From Dyadobacter koreensis (GTDB lineage: Bacteria; Bacteroidota; Bacteroidia; Cytophagales; Spirosomataceae): a stretch of DNA of 64,000 nt. This document shows positions 16,949-25,544 of the stretch, piece by piece. Below the pieces are notes generated by a model. It was not told where the DNA came from, searched no databases, and was given only the letters and a program-made list of their open reading frames with translations. The position numbers and the translations under genes are program-made. The stretch is taken from assembly GCF_900108855.1 (NCBI RefSeq), contig NZ_FNXY01000005.1, forward strand, positions 34,681 through 98,680. The letters run 5' to 3'. Within the stretch, counting starts at the first letter, position 1. Every line of letters starts with the position of its first letter.

Positions 16949-17968
16949 ATGGAAGAATGGTTTTCGCCAAGGTGGTTTTCGTGGGATGTACTCAGGTCGT
17001 ATGAGTGGGCGTATCCCTACTTTTTATATGCGCTGCCCGCAATTCCATTTTTGTTCTGGTTAAGAAGTGCTTTCCATCGGAAACACCAGCAACGGTTGGT
17101 AATTACTTATAACCGTGAAAATGCAAGACGGGATTGGCTTACGCTTTTACGTTTCGTCCAGCCGATCTGCGTTGCGTTTGCCGTGGCATTGATACTTGTT
17201 GCACTCGCCCGTCCTCAAATTGTCACAGAAAGAACGGATAAATTTTCTGAGGGTATTGATATAATGCTGTTGCTGGATATTTCTGATTCGATGATGGAGA
17301 AAGATCTTAGTCCAAACAGGCTGGAAGCGGCTAAATTAGTTGCACGGCAATTTATACGCGGTAGATTACAGGATAGGATAGGCTTAATCATTTTTGCCGG
17401 TGAAGCTGTTTCCTTATGCCCACTGACGACGGATTATGAGCTGCTGTACGGCTTCCTGGATGAGATTCAGCCAACGATGATACCAACGGCCGGAACGGCT
17501 ATTGGAAGTGCGCTGGCCGTGGCCGTGAACCGTATGAGGGAAACTTCCGGGGAAAGCAAAGTTGCGATTTTAATTAGTGACGGAGATAATACATCAGGAA
17601 ACCTTGGCCCGACAACCGCTGCACAGCTTGCAAAAGCTTTTGGCGTTCGTGTGTATAGTATCTCGGTCGGTAAAACGTTAAGGATTATAAAAAAGGATAG
17701 TTTGAATGTTTCCAGTGCAATGGTCGACGAAAGCGAGCTTCAGAAAATCGCTGCGCTGGGCAATGGCAAATATTTCAGGGCGACAGATAATACGGCGCTG
17801 GGAGCCGTTTTCAAACAAATCAACCAGATAGAAAAAGTAAAATCCCGAAATGTTGTTTCACGGGATGTAAGTGATTATTATCGTATTTATCTTTATTGGG
17901 CCATTTTACTTTTGCTGATTGCGTTAAGCACAAAAAGTACATTTATGGCAAATATTCTTGAAGACTGA
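16949..17968 (+). CDS. VWA domain protein, BatA-like
   Basis: BatA proteins are membrane-anchored von Willebrand factor A proteins of the Bat system. The 339-residue protein has membrane segments near residues 22-40 and 70-90, a VWA domain with the MIDAS motif LLLDISDSMMEKD (DxSxS), a conserved Thr in TAGTAIGSAL and Asp in ILISDGDN, and a final helix near residues 315-330. The N-terminal part PYFLYALPAIPFLFWLR is typical of BatA and its relatives. The stop overlaps the rnhB start by one base. BatB to BatD, which often follow, are replaced by rnhB. Confidence 0.9.
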   Translation: MEEWFSPRWFSWDVLRSYEWAYPYFLYALPAIPFLFWLRSAFHRKHQQRLVITYNRENARRDWLTLLRFVQPICVAFAVALILVALARPQIVTERTDKFSEGIDIMLLLDISDSMMEKDLSPNRLEAAKLVARQFIRGRLQDRIGLIIFAGEAVSLCPLTTDYELLYGFLDEIQPTMIPTAGTAIGSALAVAVNRMRETSGESKVAILISDGDNTSGNLGPTTAAQLAKAFGVRVYSISVGKTLRIIKKDSLNVSSAMVDESELQKIAALGNGKYFRATDNTALGAVFKQINQIEKVKSRNVVSRDVSDYYRIYLYWAILLLLIALSTKSTFMANILED

Positions 17969-18573
17969 TGTTAAAGGCTTTTTATAATAAGGACGTCCGC
18001 GAAGCGGGATTGGATGAAGTGGGCAGAGGTTGTTTGGCCGGACCTGTAGTCGCCGCGGCCGTAATACTTCCTCCCGATTATTTTCACTTATATCTCAACG
18101 ATTCCAAACAATTGACGCGTGTTCAGCGCGATATTCTGCAAAAAGAAATTATGCAGGAAGCCATTGCATGGGCTGTTGCAGAAGTTGACAATTACGAAAT
18201 CGATCGGATCAATATCTTAAAAGCAAGCTTCCTTGCCATGCATTACGCCGTGGATAAACTGCATACAAAACCGGAACATTTACTTGTGGACGGAAATCGG
18301 TTTACTCCTTATCCTATGATTCCACATACTTGTATTGTCAAGGGCGATGCGCATTATTTATCAATTGCGGCTGCTTCCGTTCTGGCGAAAACATACCGAG
18401 ATGACCTGATGAGCCAGTTGTCTTTACAATTTCCTCACTATGGCTGGGAAAGGAATGTCGGTTATCCGACAATTCACCACAGAAGCGCTATTCAGCTGCA
18501 CGGTCCATGTCAATATCATCGCATGAGTTTCAGACTATTGCGGGCAGAAATGGAGCAGGAAGAAGAATTTTAG
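17968..18573 (+). CDS. rnhB: ribonuclease HII
   Basis: RNase HII cuts RNA-DNA hybrids, including single ribonucleotides misincorporated in DNA. The 201-residue length is typical. The first catalytic motif is AGLDEVGRGCLAGPVVAAAV at about residue 12, with Asp and Glu ligands. LNDSKQLTRVQRD follows, then LLVDGN with the next Asp, and IVKGDAHYLSIAAASVLAKT with the last. It is translationally coupled to the BatA-like gene through a one-base overlap and overlaps the convergent DUF2480 gene by four bases at its 3' end. Confidence 0.97.
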   Translation: MLKAFYNKDVREAGLDEVGRGCLAGPVVAAAVILPPDYFHLYLNDSKQLTRVQRDILQKEIMQEAIAWAVAEVDNYEIDRINILKASFLAMHYAVDKLHTKPEHLLVDGNRFTPYPMIPHTCIVKGDAHYLSIAAASVLAKTYRDDLMSQLSLQFPHYGWERNVGYPTIHHRSAIQLHGPCQYHRMSFRLLRAEMEQEEEF

Positions 18574-19085
18574 ACTTTTGGCTTTTTGTAAAGCGGAACA
18601 GTGCTGCAGGGCTCCCCGAACATCAGGCTTTGGGCAACCGGCTTCAGTATTGTTGTGATTTTAACATACGCTGAAATTGGAACGGGAAATTTGCTGCAAC
18701 CTTTTACGACTACTTTTTTACCACGAAATTCTTCAGCATTAATTTTATTAATCGCGTCAGAAAATAGTTTGTCTTCGAGAGCAGATAAGTCGCCAAAGAC
18801 AACTGCATTTGCATAGGGTTCCAGCTGGATTGCCAGAAGCATGTAAGCCCAGGTTGGCACAATGGCATCTTCTGAACAGATAATTGCTACATTTTTTCCG
18901 GTATACTGAGCCCAGTCGTGCGTTTTAAGAAATTCACGGAAATCCTTTTCTTTCAGAATCATACCCATGAATAAATTATCTTTTATATCATAAAGTACAC
19001 GCTCTCCGGGATGGTATAATTCTTCAAGGTCAAACGAAATAAGACCACTGGTGGCAACGCGATTAACTATCTCTTCAGTTTGCAT
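18570..19085 (-). CDS. DUF2480 family protein
   Basis: The 171-residue soluble protein matches the Bacteroidota family DUF2480: it opens with VNRVATSGLISFDLEELYHP, continues with ILKEKDFREFLKTHDWAQY and PTWAYMLLAIQLEPYANAV, and ends in the conserved VKGCSKFPVPISAYVKIT and SLMFGEPCSTVPLYK. Two conserved Cys residues are visible near the C-terminus. It has no signal peptide. No function is known. The gene is minus strand and converges on rnhB. Confidence 0.85.
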   Translation of the reverse strand: MQTEEIVNRVATSGLISFDLEELYHPGERVLYDIKDNLFMGMILKEKDFREFLKTHDWAQYTGKNVAIICSEDAIVPTWAYMLLAIQLEPYANAVVFGDLSALEDKLFSDAINKINAEEFRGKKVVVKGCSKFPVPISAYVKITTILKPVAQSLMFGEPCSTVPLYKKPKV

Positions 19086-19165
19086 AGGAAATTCTGGTGT
19101 TTGAAGATTATAACACGAATTAAGCAGACTTTGTTTTCAGATTTTCCTGGAAACAATAATTTTAT

Positions 19166-19861
19166 CTAAACAGCTGGACTTACTTTCCGGGATGGCGGTG
19201 TCATGAAATCTTTCAAATAAAAAGGTTCGAAGCTCGCAACGTCTTCAAATTCACCTTTTTCAAAAGACTTTACCGCTAACTTTCCAACTGTTTTGGCGGA
19301 AGGCCGGATTTCTTCGGAGATAAAAAATGCATTTGGGTTTTGCTCAAATAATGGTTTGCATTTTGCAGCACCATCGCCAAAGAAAACAACCTTGTGATTT
19401 TCAAGTAAATTCTGGAATGAATTTTCATCCAGAATGATAGCCTTAGTCGGTTCAACGGTAATATTGTCACCGTCGAGAACGGAGGCATATACTTCCATAC
19501 GCCGCGCATCGATCATTGGGCAAAAAAGAAAATCTTTCGAAAAAAAAGGACTTACCTGAAGCGCCATCGCCTCCAGGGTATTGATCGCAATAAATGGCTT
19601 GTCCAGAGCGTAACACAATCCCTTGGCGGTTGAAACGCCTACTCGCAATCCGGTATAAGAGCCTGGGCCTTTAGCTACTGCGATGGCATCCAAGTCTTTC
19701 AAAGTGTAACCGGCGTGTTCGACACTGGTGCTCATCAAAGTTGTGAGCATGGCAGAAGAGGACCGGTCAGTATATAATTCATAGTTGGCCAACAACCCGG
19801 CGTCTCCATGAAGCGCTACGGAGCATCCGCGCGTGGAAGTGTCAATACTAAGTAAAAGCAT
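19166..19861 (-). CDS. tsaB: tRNA threonylcarbamoyladenosine biosynthesis protein TsaB
   Basis: TsaB is the scaffold partner of TsaD in making the t6A modification at position 37 of ANN-decoding tRNAs. The 231-residue protein has the ASKHA opening LLLSIDTSTRGCSVALHGD, the dimer motif MLTTLMSTSVEHAGYTLKDL and the hallmark VAKGPGSYTGLRVGVSTAKG at about residues 64-83. It lacks the metal-binding His residues of TsaD, as expected. It lies upstream of, and in the same direction as, the S41 peptidase gene, 62 bases away. Confidence 0.95.
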   Translation of the reverse strand: MLLLSIDTSTRGCSVALHGDAGLLANYELYTDRSSSAMLTTLMSTSVEHAGYTLKDLDAIAVAKGPGSYTGLRVGVSTAKGLCYALDKPFIAINTLEAMALQVSPFFSKDFLFCPMIDARRMEVYASVLDGDNITVEPTKAIILDENSFQNLLENHKVVFFGDGAAKCKPLFEQNPNAFFISEEIRPSAKTVGKLAVKSFEKGEFEDVASFEPFYLKDFMTPPSRKVSPAV

Positions 19862-19923
19862 GAATTAAATTAATTACATCGGCCGTCGGCGATAATCAAT
19901 CGGCCAGACCTGATAGCTGGCAG

Positions 19924-21579
19924 CTATTTTTTTCCTTTTAAAAGTTCAGCGTAACGGCTCGGTTCTTTGAACAATTTCAAAGCTTCTTTCACTTCGGAAT
20001 CTTCGTTGAAGGAAGCTTCGCGCATACCTTTTTCCAGGTAATAATGTTTTAGAATTTCTTCTTCCAGAATCTTTTTGATCTCATTCTTTGAAATTTGCAG
20101 ATCATTATCCTTGCTGTGCGCCAGTTTTGCGCGGAGTCCTTTGAGCTGATCCTGAATTACGTCAATGGATTTTTCCTTTTTCGCAGAAGCTTCAAGATCG
20201 TTTAAATCTCTTTCAACCTGAGTTGTGTAATCATACTCCTTGTCGTTCAGCCATTTTGCAAAATCATTATATTCTCCGTCGGTCAGATGAAACTCTTTTG
20301 CCGGCTTAATAGTCGCATGCTCAAAGTGATATTTTATCGCATAATCAAAAAACAAACGGTTTCTTGCAAGCGAAGTTGCCAGAGGTGAAAATGTTTCTTT
20401 TTCAGTAACGATATCAGGCAAAATCCCTCCTCCGTCATAAACTACGCGGCCATTATGTGTTTTGAAAGCCGTCATTAGAGAATCAGGAATTTTCCCAACG
20501 CTTCCATCCTCGTTGCGATGTCCGTAATCAATCGCCTGAATACAGCGGCCGCTAGGAATATAATATTTTGCTGTTGTGATTTTCATTTTGGTGTTGTACG
20601 AAAGATCACGGGTCGTCTGAACCAGCCCTTTTCCATACGTACGTTGCCCAATCAAAACGCCACGATCATAATCCTGAATCACACCTGAAACGATTTCAGC
20701 TGCGGAAGCACTGCGGTTATTTGTTAAAACGGCAATCGGAATTTCAGTATCCAATGCCGGATTATAGGCAGTATAGGACTTGTTCCATTCTGTCACTTTT
20801 CCTTTCGTAGAAACAATTTCTTCTCCTTTTGGAATAAAAATATTAGAAATCTCAATGGCCATATTCAGCAAACCTCCCGGATTATCTCGAAGATCAAGCA
20901 CCAGGTGCTTCATTCCTTTTCCCTTTAATTCCTGAAAAGCAGTTTTTACTTCGCGGGAAGCTGTGGCAGTAAAATCTTTAAGATCAATATAGCCAACATC
21001 TTCGCTTAACATACCATAATAAGGCACATTCGTCACTTTTACGATATCACGGTTTAACGTGATTTCCAACGGCTTAGGAAGACCATAACGCTTAATCGTC
21101 AGTGTGACGCTTGTTTGTGTTTGTCCTTTCAATAATTTCCCGGAATCGAAATCTTCGCGGGTTGAAAGATCGATCCCGTTAATTTTTATGATTTCGTCAC
21201 CTAGTTGCAACCCAGCTTTCTGTGCTGGTGTATCTTCATAAACCATCATCACGGTATGTTTCCCTTCCGACGAATTTACCATGGCGCCGATACCGTTATA
21301 TTTGCCGGTCGTCATGGTCATGTAATCTTCGATATCATCTTCCGCATAATAAACGGTATAGGGATCGAGCGATCTCAACATACCATCTATACTGGTTTTA
21401 ATCAGCTGGTTAGGATTTATTTCATCGACATAGTATGCGTTCAGCTCTTTAAAAAGCGTGGCATAAATATCCAGATTGCGCGCAATTTCAAACAGACGGT
21501 CCTCTTGCTTGAATGACACAAACGCTAGTCCGGCAACGACCGGAGCGGCAAATATGAGTGAACGAAAATACTTTTTCAT
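19924..21579 (-). CDS. S41-family C-terminal processing peptidase
   Basis: A periplasmic or membrane-attached Ser-Lys protease of 551 residues. A signal or anchor segment is at about residues 5-24, a PDZ domain at about 85-170 (VYEDTPAQKAGLQLGDEIIK), and the catalytic core follows with LDLRDNPGGLLNMAIEISN. The nucleophile Ser is in NNRSASAAEIVSGVIQDYDR and the Lys in RTYGKGLVQ. A long charged helical C-terminal extension of about 150 residues ends in LKGKK. CtpA-type enzymes trim or degrade envelope proteins. The next gene downstream is tsaB and upstream is rnpA. Confidence 0.94.
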   Translation of the reverse strand: MKKYFRSLIFAAPVVAGLAFVSFKQEDRLFEIARNLDIYATLFKELNAYYVDEINPNQLIKTSIDGMLRSLDPYTVYYAEDDIEDYMTMTTGKYNGIGAMVNSSEGKHTVMMVYEDTPAQKAGLQLGDEIIKINGIDLSTREDFDSGKLLKGQTQTSVTLTIKRYGLPKPLEITLNRDIVKVTNVPYYGMLSEDVGYIDLKDFTATASREVKTAFQELKGKGMKHLVLDLRDNPGGLLNMAIEISNIFIPKGEEIVSTKGKVTEWNKSYTAYNPALDTEIPIAVLTNNRSASAAEIVSGVIQDYDRGVLIGQRTYGKGLVQTTRDLSYNTKMKITTAKYYIPSGRCIQAIDYGHRNEDGSVGKIPDSLMTAFKTHNGRVVYDGGGILPDIVTEKETFSPLATSLARNRLFFDYAIKYHFEHATIKPAKEFHLTDGEYNDFAKWLNDKEYDYTTQVERDLNDLEASAKKEKSIDVIQDQLKGLRAKLAHSKDNDLQISKNEIKKILEEEILKHYYLEKGMREASFNEDSEVKEALKLFKEPSRYAELLKGKK

Positions 21580-21592
21580 CTGGGATCGTAAA

Positions 21593-22006
21593 TCATTGAT
21601 TTTGATTTTTCCGGAGAGCGGAAGGTAATTTCAGCAAGCGATTTACCGATTGCTTCATTGCTGTTTCAATAACGTCAAAAGTTGATATTTCTTTCGCAAT
21701 ATACAAAAAAGCAATGTAAGCAGGGCGCGATTCAGCAGGAAGAGAAACTAATGCAGCCTTATTCAAACGATAGGCTTCGCGACAGCGTCTTTTCACAAGA
21801 TTCCGGTCAACAGCTTTCTTGAACTGCCGTTTCGAAACTGAAAATAAAAGCTGTGGAAATGGGGGAGGAGTTTCGGTATCGTAAATGTACAATACCCTAA
21901 AAGGAAAGAGGTAGAACGTATGTACATCCGCACTACCCCTTTGAAAAAGCCGTCCGATTACACGGTGGCTGCACAAACGCTCATTTTTACCAAATGTTTG
22001 TTTCAA
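21593..22006 (-). CDS. rnpA: ribonuclease P protein component
   Basis: RnpA is the small basic protein that helps RNase P RNA process the 5' ends of precursor tRNAs. The 137-residue protein begins MKQTFGKNERLCSHRVIGRL, and the RNR-type signature is RQFKKAVDRNLVKRRCREAYR at about residues 63-83. The middle insert around residues 38-58 and the Lys/Asn-rich tail are typical of Bacteroidota. It follows rpmH as in most bacteria, separated by a hairpin with a T-run that could attenuate read-through. Confidence 0.95.
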   Translation of the reverse strand: MKQTFGKNERLCSHRVIGRLFQRGSADVHTFYLFPFRVLYIYDTETPPPFPQLLFSVSKRQFKKAVDRNLVKRRCREAYRLNKAALVSLPAESRPAYIAFLYIAKEISTFDVIETAMKQSVNRLLKLPSALRKNQNQ

Positions 22007-22016
22007 GTTCTCGTAG

Positions 22017-22063
22017 AAAAAAAACGTGTATCAAGTTTGAGAGTTAATCGAACTTAATACACG
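22017..22063 (-). terminator. intrinsic terminator or attenuator between rpmH and rnpA
   Basis: On the minus strand an inverted repeat with arms CGTGTAT and ATACACG, extended after one unpaired base by AAGTT and AACTT, is followed directly by eight T. It lies between the rpmH stop (22135) and the rnpA start (22006). This is the form of an intrinsic terminator, so most rpmH transcripts would end here and a fraction would continue into rnpA. That would fit the large excess of L34 needed over RnpA; the degree of termination is inference. Confidence 0.72.
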
Positions 22064-22134
22064 ATTAAAGACAAGGTGTCTCCGATTTGGTACTACCAAC
22101 AAGGCATTACCCTACTCAAACTTTCAAACCTTGA

Positions 22135-22293
22135 TTATTGCTTATGACGTTTTTCGTCTGAAACCGTTAGTTTCCAACGACCTTTCTTGCGACGGGCCGT
22201 TACAACTTTCCGGCCATTAGCCGAAGACATTCTTTCACGGAATCCGTGCTTATTTCTCCTCTTGCGATTCGATGGTTGATAGGTACGTTTCAT
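22135..22293 (-). CDS. rpmH: 50S ribosomal protein L34
   Basis: L34 is a small basic protein of the large ribosomal subunit. The minus-strand frame encodes 52 residues beginning [20 protein letters not shown], followed by [19 protein letters not shown], the classic L34 pattern, and has a short C-terminal extension [13 protein letters not shown] as in other Bacteroidota. A strong vegetative promoter lies upstream at 22347-22377. rnpA follows after a terminator-like hairpin. No dnaA or origin-like DnaA box cluster is evident beside it. Confidence 0.97.
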   Translation of the reverse strand: MKRTYQPSNRKRRNKHGFRERMSSANGRKVVTARRKKGRWKLTVSDEKRHKQ

Positions 22294-22346
22294 CTCATTA
22301 TCAAATTATTGCGCTATAAATCTCTTCTACCCGTAATTTTGGCTTG

Positions 22347-22377
22347 CAAAGGTAAATAAATTTTCGAATTATGACAA
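22347..22377 (-). promoter_or_regulatory. promoter of rpmH
   Basis: On the minus strand TTG (22375-22377) and TACCTTTG (22347-22354) are separated by 20 bases, a near-ideal match to the Bacteroidota vegetative promoter. The leader before the rpmH ATG is about 50 bases. Confidence 0.7.
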
Positions 22378-22475
22378 GGTCAAAAAACTTTTTTCTTCAG
22401 ATAACGTGCAGGTTATATGAAATTTAAGAAATTTTCTGCCTCATTTTCACCTCCGAAGGTATTCCCGGTTTGTGT

Positions 22476-23891
22476 TTACTTTAAGAAAAACTTCTTTTTG
22501 AAGTACCATTCTGCACAGCCGTTATTATATTCTACTGACCCCCATGCCGGATCCGGAGCCTCTGTGATAATCAAAATCGAGTACGGAGTATTTTTTAATT
22601 TCGGAACATAAACAGAATGCTCTTCTGTTTCATAAACCTGCTTCGTACGCGCCTCCATTTCTGCATAAAAACGTGCAGCACGGCCTGTCAACACATCCGA
22701 CCAGGCCGATCGGTAATTAAAATTACTGGTGTAAATGGTAATAAAATATAGCGCAATAACCCAGCCGATCAATCCGAAACGGGTGATAATGTTGGAATTG
22801 TATTTTTCAATCGCCCAGAAAGTAATGACAAAAACATTGTAAGTGAATCCTATCAGTGTCCAGAAGGTGATCACACATTGTCCGCGTAAGTTAGGGGGGC
22901 CAGCGATCGACCAGTATGTTGGAAAATAAGTCAGGAATAGACAACCGAAAAACACAATTAGTGAAATGATCGGGTGAACGGACAAGAATCGGAATTCTTC
23001 TTTTCCTTTTTTATGATAGATCTGCGCGGCATAAGGGATCAGGACAAGTGCCAGAACACACAAGGTCGGTGCCATCTTGGAGAAATTCAGAACGCCGGTG
23101 ACCAGACTATTCTGGATTGAAAAGACCAGATTGAATTTTAATGGTGTCGGATAAAGTCCCGATTCTGCGCGAACGGCATTTCCCGGAGCAGTAATTGATA
23201 ACACTCCAAAGGCGAGTGCGATCAGGAACATGATCAGCGCGGAATATTGAATTTTTTTATTTGCCAGAGAGCCGAACAGGAAAAAGGCGCCTGTTAAGGC
23301 AACCAGCCATACCAGCGTATATTCATTTGTGCCAACCAAAATAATCATTGAAAGGCAGATGATTGCGATATGTTTACTTTTCAGCGTTGAGTAATTTCTG
23401 AATAGATATGCAAACAAATGCAGTGTTCCGATGTCTGCTAATGTATAGTAATAACCTGTATACCAGTAGAAATAGCCCGAAACAATCGGAAGTTCGGCAA
23501 TTAAAACAAAAGTTAACAAAAACGTGATCAGTGCTGTTTGCCAGGTTACCAGCTTGTTCAAAGTAATGGCCTTAACAAATACCCACATCGCATGAGCATA
23601 CAGGCAGATTAAAATGATCGGTGCGATTTTATAACCCAGATATGAGCCGTATGAAAGTGGCTGCGTGGCAGAAATAATAGTTCCGATATAACGGCCCGAC
23701 CAGGTTTTCCAGTAATGTTCCTGATATCCCCAGTAACCCATGTCAATTACCCCAAGTGCGTGGCAATAATCGTCGGTTGTCGGGAAAACGAAAAACGAAA
23801 GAGCAAGGAAAGGCAACAGTAAAATGACAAAGGCTAACAGGATTATTCTCAGCTTATTGTCAGGATTTTCAAACCAGGTAGAGTAGTGCAT
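22476..23891 (-). CDS. polytopic membrane protein, DUF6056-like / GT-C-like
   Basis: The 471-residue protein has about ten to twelve membrane helices from residue 15 onwards. After the first helix it carries FVFPTTDDYCHALGVIDMGY, an acidic pair in the first extracytoplasmic loop as in GT-C glycosyltransferases that use lipid-linked sugar donors. The following WKTWSGRYIGTIISATQPLS, together with that loop, resembles the DUF6056 family. No soluble catalytic domain is present apart from a short C-terminal tail. A role in transferring sugars on the outer face of the inner membrane is inference. It stands alone on the minus strand upstream of rpmH. Confidence 0.75.
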   Translation of the reverse strand: MHYSTWFENPDNKLRIILLAFVILLLPFLALSFFVFPTTDDYCHALGVIDMGYWGYQEHYWKTWSGRYIGTIISATQPLSYGSYLGYKIAPIILICLYAHAMWVFVKAITLNKLVTWQTALITFLLTFVLIAELPIVSGYFYWYTGYYYTLADIGTLHLFAYLFRNYSTLKSKHIAIICLSMIILVGTNEYTLVWLVALTGAFFLFGSLANKKIQYSALIMFLIALAFGVLSITAPGNAVRAESGLYPTPLKFNLVFSIQNSLVTGVLNFSKMAPTLCVLALVLIPYAAQIYHKKGKEEFRFLSVHPIISLIVFFGCLFLTYFPTYWSIAGPPNLRGQCVITFWTLIGFTYNVFVITFWAIEKYNSNIITRFGLIGWVIALYFITIYTSNFNYRSAWSDVLTGRAARFYAEMEARTKQVYETEEHSVYVPKLKNTPYSILIITEAPDPAWGSVEYNNGCAEWYFKKKFFLK

Positions 23892-24077
23892 ATTTGTTTG
23901 GACTCGGCAATTATGATCTAGCAGATGGCCAAAAATAAGACAATTATTTGAAGAATCGGCTCCTGTTGACCGGAAAGGACTGAGAATGAATACCCGGATT
24001 TTTAATAAATTGACGCCTATTCATGCTGTTTGGCAAACAAATTGACCCTATTATTTTATCTTTAATCAATAGTTGAT

Positions 24078-24722
24078 ATGTACTATAACATTCACACACA
24101 TCCACATTCTGTAAGTGAAGATGTCCTGTTTATTGAAAATTTATACAAAAATTTCGATCACGAAATTATGGGTCGAAAAGTAAGCATGGGTTTGCACCCC
24201 TGGTATCTTAATGCAGATTATCTGGATGAGCAAATTATTAATCTGGCCGAAAATGCAGAGAAATCCGAAGTTCTTGCCATCGGAGAATGTGGACTTGACA
24301 AGCTTTCGTCAACGGACTGGGATTTGCAGTTAAAGGCGTTTCAATTGCAAATAAAACTTGCCCGGAATTTGAATAAGCCGTTAATTATCCATTGTGTTAG
24401 AGCTTTTAGTGAAGTTCTCGCTCAATTAAAAACTGTGAACGTTCCTGTTATTTTTCATGGCATAAATAATAAATTGTCGCTTATTCAGCCTGTTATCGAT
24501 GCTGGGTATTATTTGTCCTTCGGAAAATCTCTGCTTGGAGGAAATGCGGCAATTCTTAATACTTTTAAAATTACACCTCTGGAACAAATATTTTTAGAGA
24601 CTGACGATGCGGATATTGACATTAGAGAAATCTATAAATCAGCGGCGGTGGTAAAAGAAATTTCTGAAAAAGAGATTGTTTTGCAACTTGAAAAAAACTT
24701 TTTAAACGTATTTCATTACTAA
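24078..24722 (+). CDS. TatD-family metal-dependent hydrolase
   Basis: TatD proteins are TIM-barrel metal-dependent hydrolases, several with DNase activity. The 214-residue protein shows the metal motif NIHTHPH at the N-terminus, MGLHPWYL, AIGECGLDKL (Glu ligand), PLIIHCVRAF, VIFHGI and LETDDADIDI (Asp ligand). It is shorter than the usual 250-260 residues but keeps every metal-binding position. Its stop codon overlaps the TcdA start by one base, so the two are coupled. Confidence 0.9.
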   Translation: MYYNIHTHPHSVSEDVLFIENLYKNFDHEIMGRKVSMGLHPWYLNADYLDEQIINLAENAEKSEVLAIGECGLDKLSSTDWDLQLKAFQLQIKLARNLNKPLIIHCVRAFSEVLAQLKTVNVPVIFHGINNKLSLIQPVIDAGYYLSFGKSLLGGNAAILNTFKITPLEQIFLETDDADIDIREIYKSAAVVKEISEKEIVLQLEKNFLNVFHY

Positions 24723-25447
24723 TGGAAGATTTCGCCTGGCTTTCCCGAACCGAATTATTAATTGGAAGAGAAAAGCTTGTTAAGCTGAGCAAAGCACATG
24801 TGTTGATTATAGGTCTGGGTGGCGTAGGTTCTTTCGCAGCGGAATTTGTTTGCAGAAATGGAGTTGGGGCCATGACCATTGTAGACGGAGATACAGTCGA
24901 TCCGAGCAATAGAAACAGGCAATTGCCGGCACTTTCGACTAATCATGGCGTCAGTAAAGCCGATATTATGGCAGAAAGACTGAAAGCCATAAATCCGGAA
25001 TTAACGCTGCATGTTGTCAAAACTTTTATCAATCCGGAAGCTGTTGATGAAATCCTGTCGGTGAATTCGTATGATTATATAGTTGATGCCATTGACAGCG
25101 TCACTCCGAAAATTACGTTTTTGAAAGAAGCTTTTCAGCGCAAAATTCCAATTGTAAGTTCTATGGGCGCAGGCGGACGAATGGATCCGACGATGATCCG
25201 GGTGGTTGACATTTCAAAAACATATAACTGCAACTTCGCTCAGCAAGTAAGAAAAAATTTGAAGAAAGAGGGAATATATAAAGGAATCAAGGCTGTTTTT
25301 TCGACCGAAGAGCAATTGAAAGAATCTTTGATGTTGACAGATGGAAGTAATTATAAAAAATCGGCATATGGCACCATGTCTTATCTGCCCGCAGTTTTCG
25401 GGGCAACTTGCGCGTCGGTATTGATCCGCGATTTGATTGCAGACTGA
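24722..25447 (+). CDS. tcdA: tRNA threonylcarbamoyladenosine dehydratase TcdA
   Basis: TcdA is a ThiF/MoeB-fold enzyme that uses ATP to cyclise t6A37 of tRNA to ct6A. The 241 residues include RTELLIGREKLVKLSKAHVL, the nucleotide-binding GLGGVGSFAAEFVCRNGVG at about residue 37, the DGDTVDPSNRNRQLPAL segment with the conserved Arg-Asn-Arg, and YIVDAIDSVTPKITFL. The C-terminus has TMSYLPAVFGATCASVLI, as in the TcdA subgroup. It overlaps TatD by one base. With TsaB (19166) it forms a second t6A-pathway gene in this window. Confidence 0.92.
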   Translation: MEDFAWLSRTELLIGREKLVKLSKAHVLIIGLGGVGSFAAEFVCRNGVGAMTIVDGDTVDPSNRNRQLPALSTNHGVSKADIMAERLKAINPELTLHVVKTFINPEAVDEILSVNSYDYIVDAIDSVTPKITFLKEAFQRKIPIVSSMGAGGRMDPTMIRVVDISKTYNCNFAQQVRKNLKKEGIYKGIKAVFSTEEQLKESLMLTDGSNYKKSAYGTMSYLPAVFGATCASVLIRDLIAD

Positions 25448-25544
25448 GAATGTTTGTTGGCATGGGCCGACAACAATGAACCGAATCGCCGGTATCTTTT
25501 TTTTGCGAGATAAAAATAAACAAATATTTACTGTTAGACAATTC

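Noticed and set aside
22017..22293. Replication origin beside rpmH-rnpA
   Set aside because: No dnaA gene and no cluster of DnaA boxes is visible; rpmH-rnpA in this phylum is not a reliable origin marker.
24078..25447. TatD-TcdA one-base overlap as a novel fused system
   Set aside because: Ordinary translational coupling of two common genes; both have complete, separate domains.
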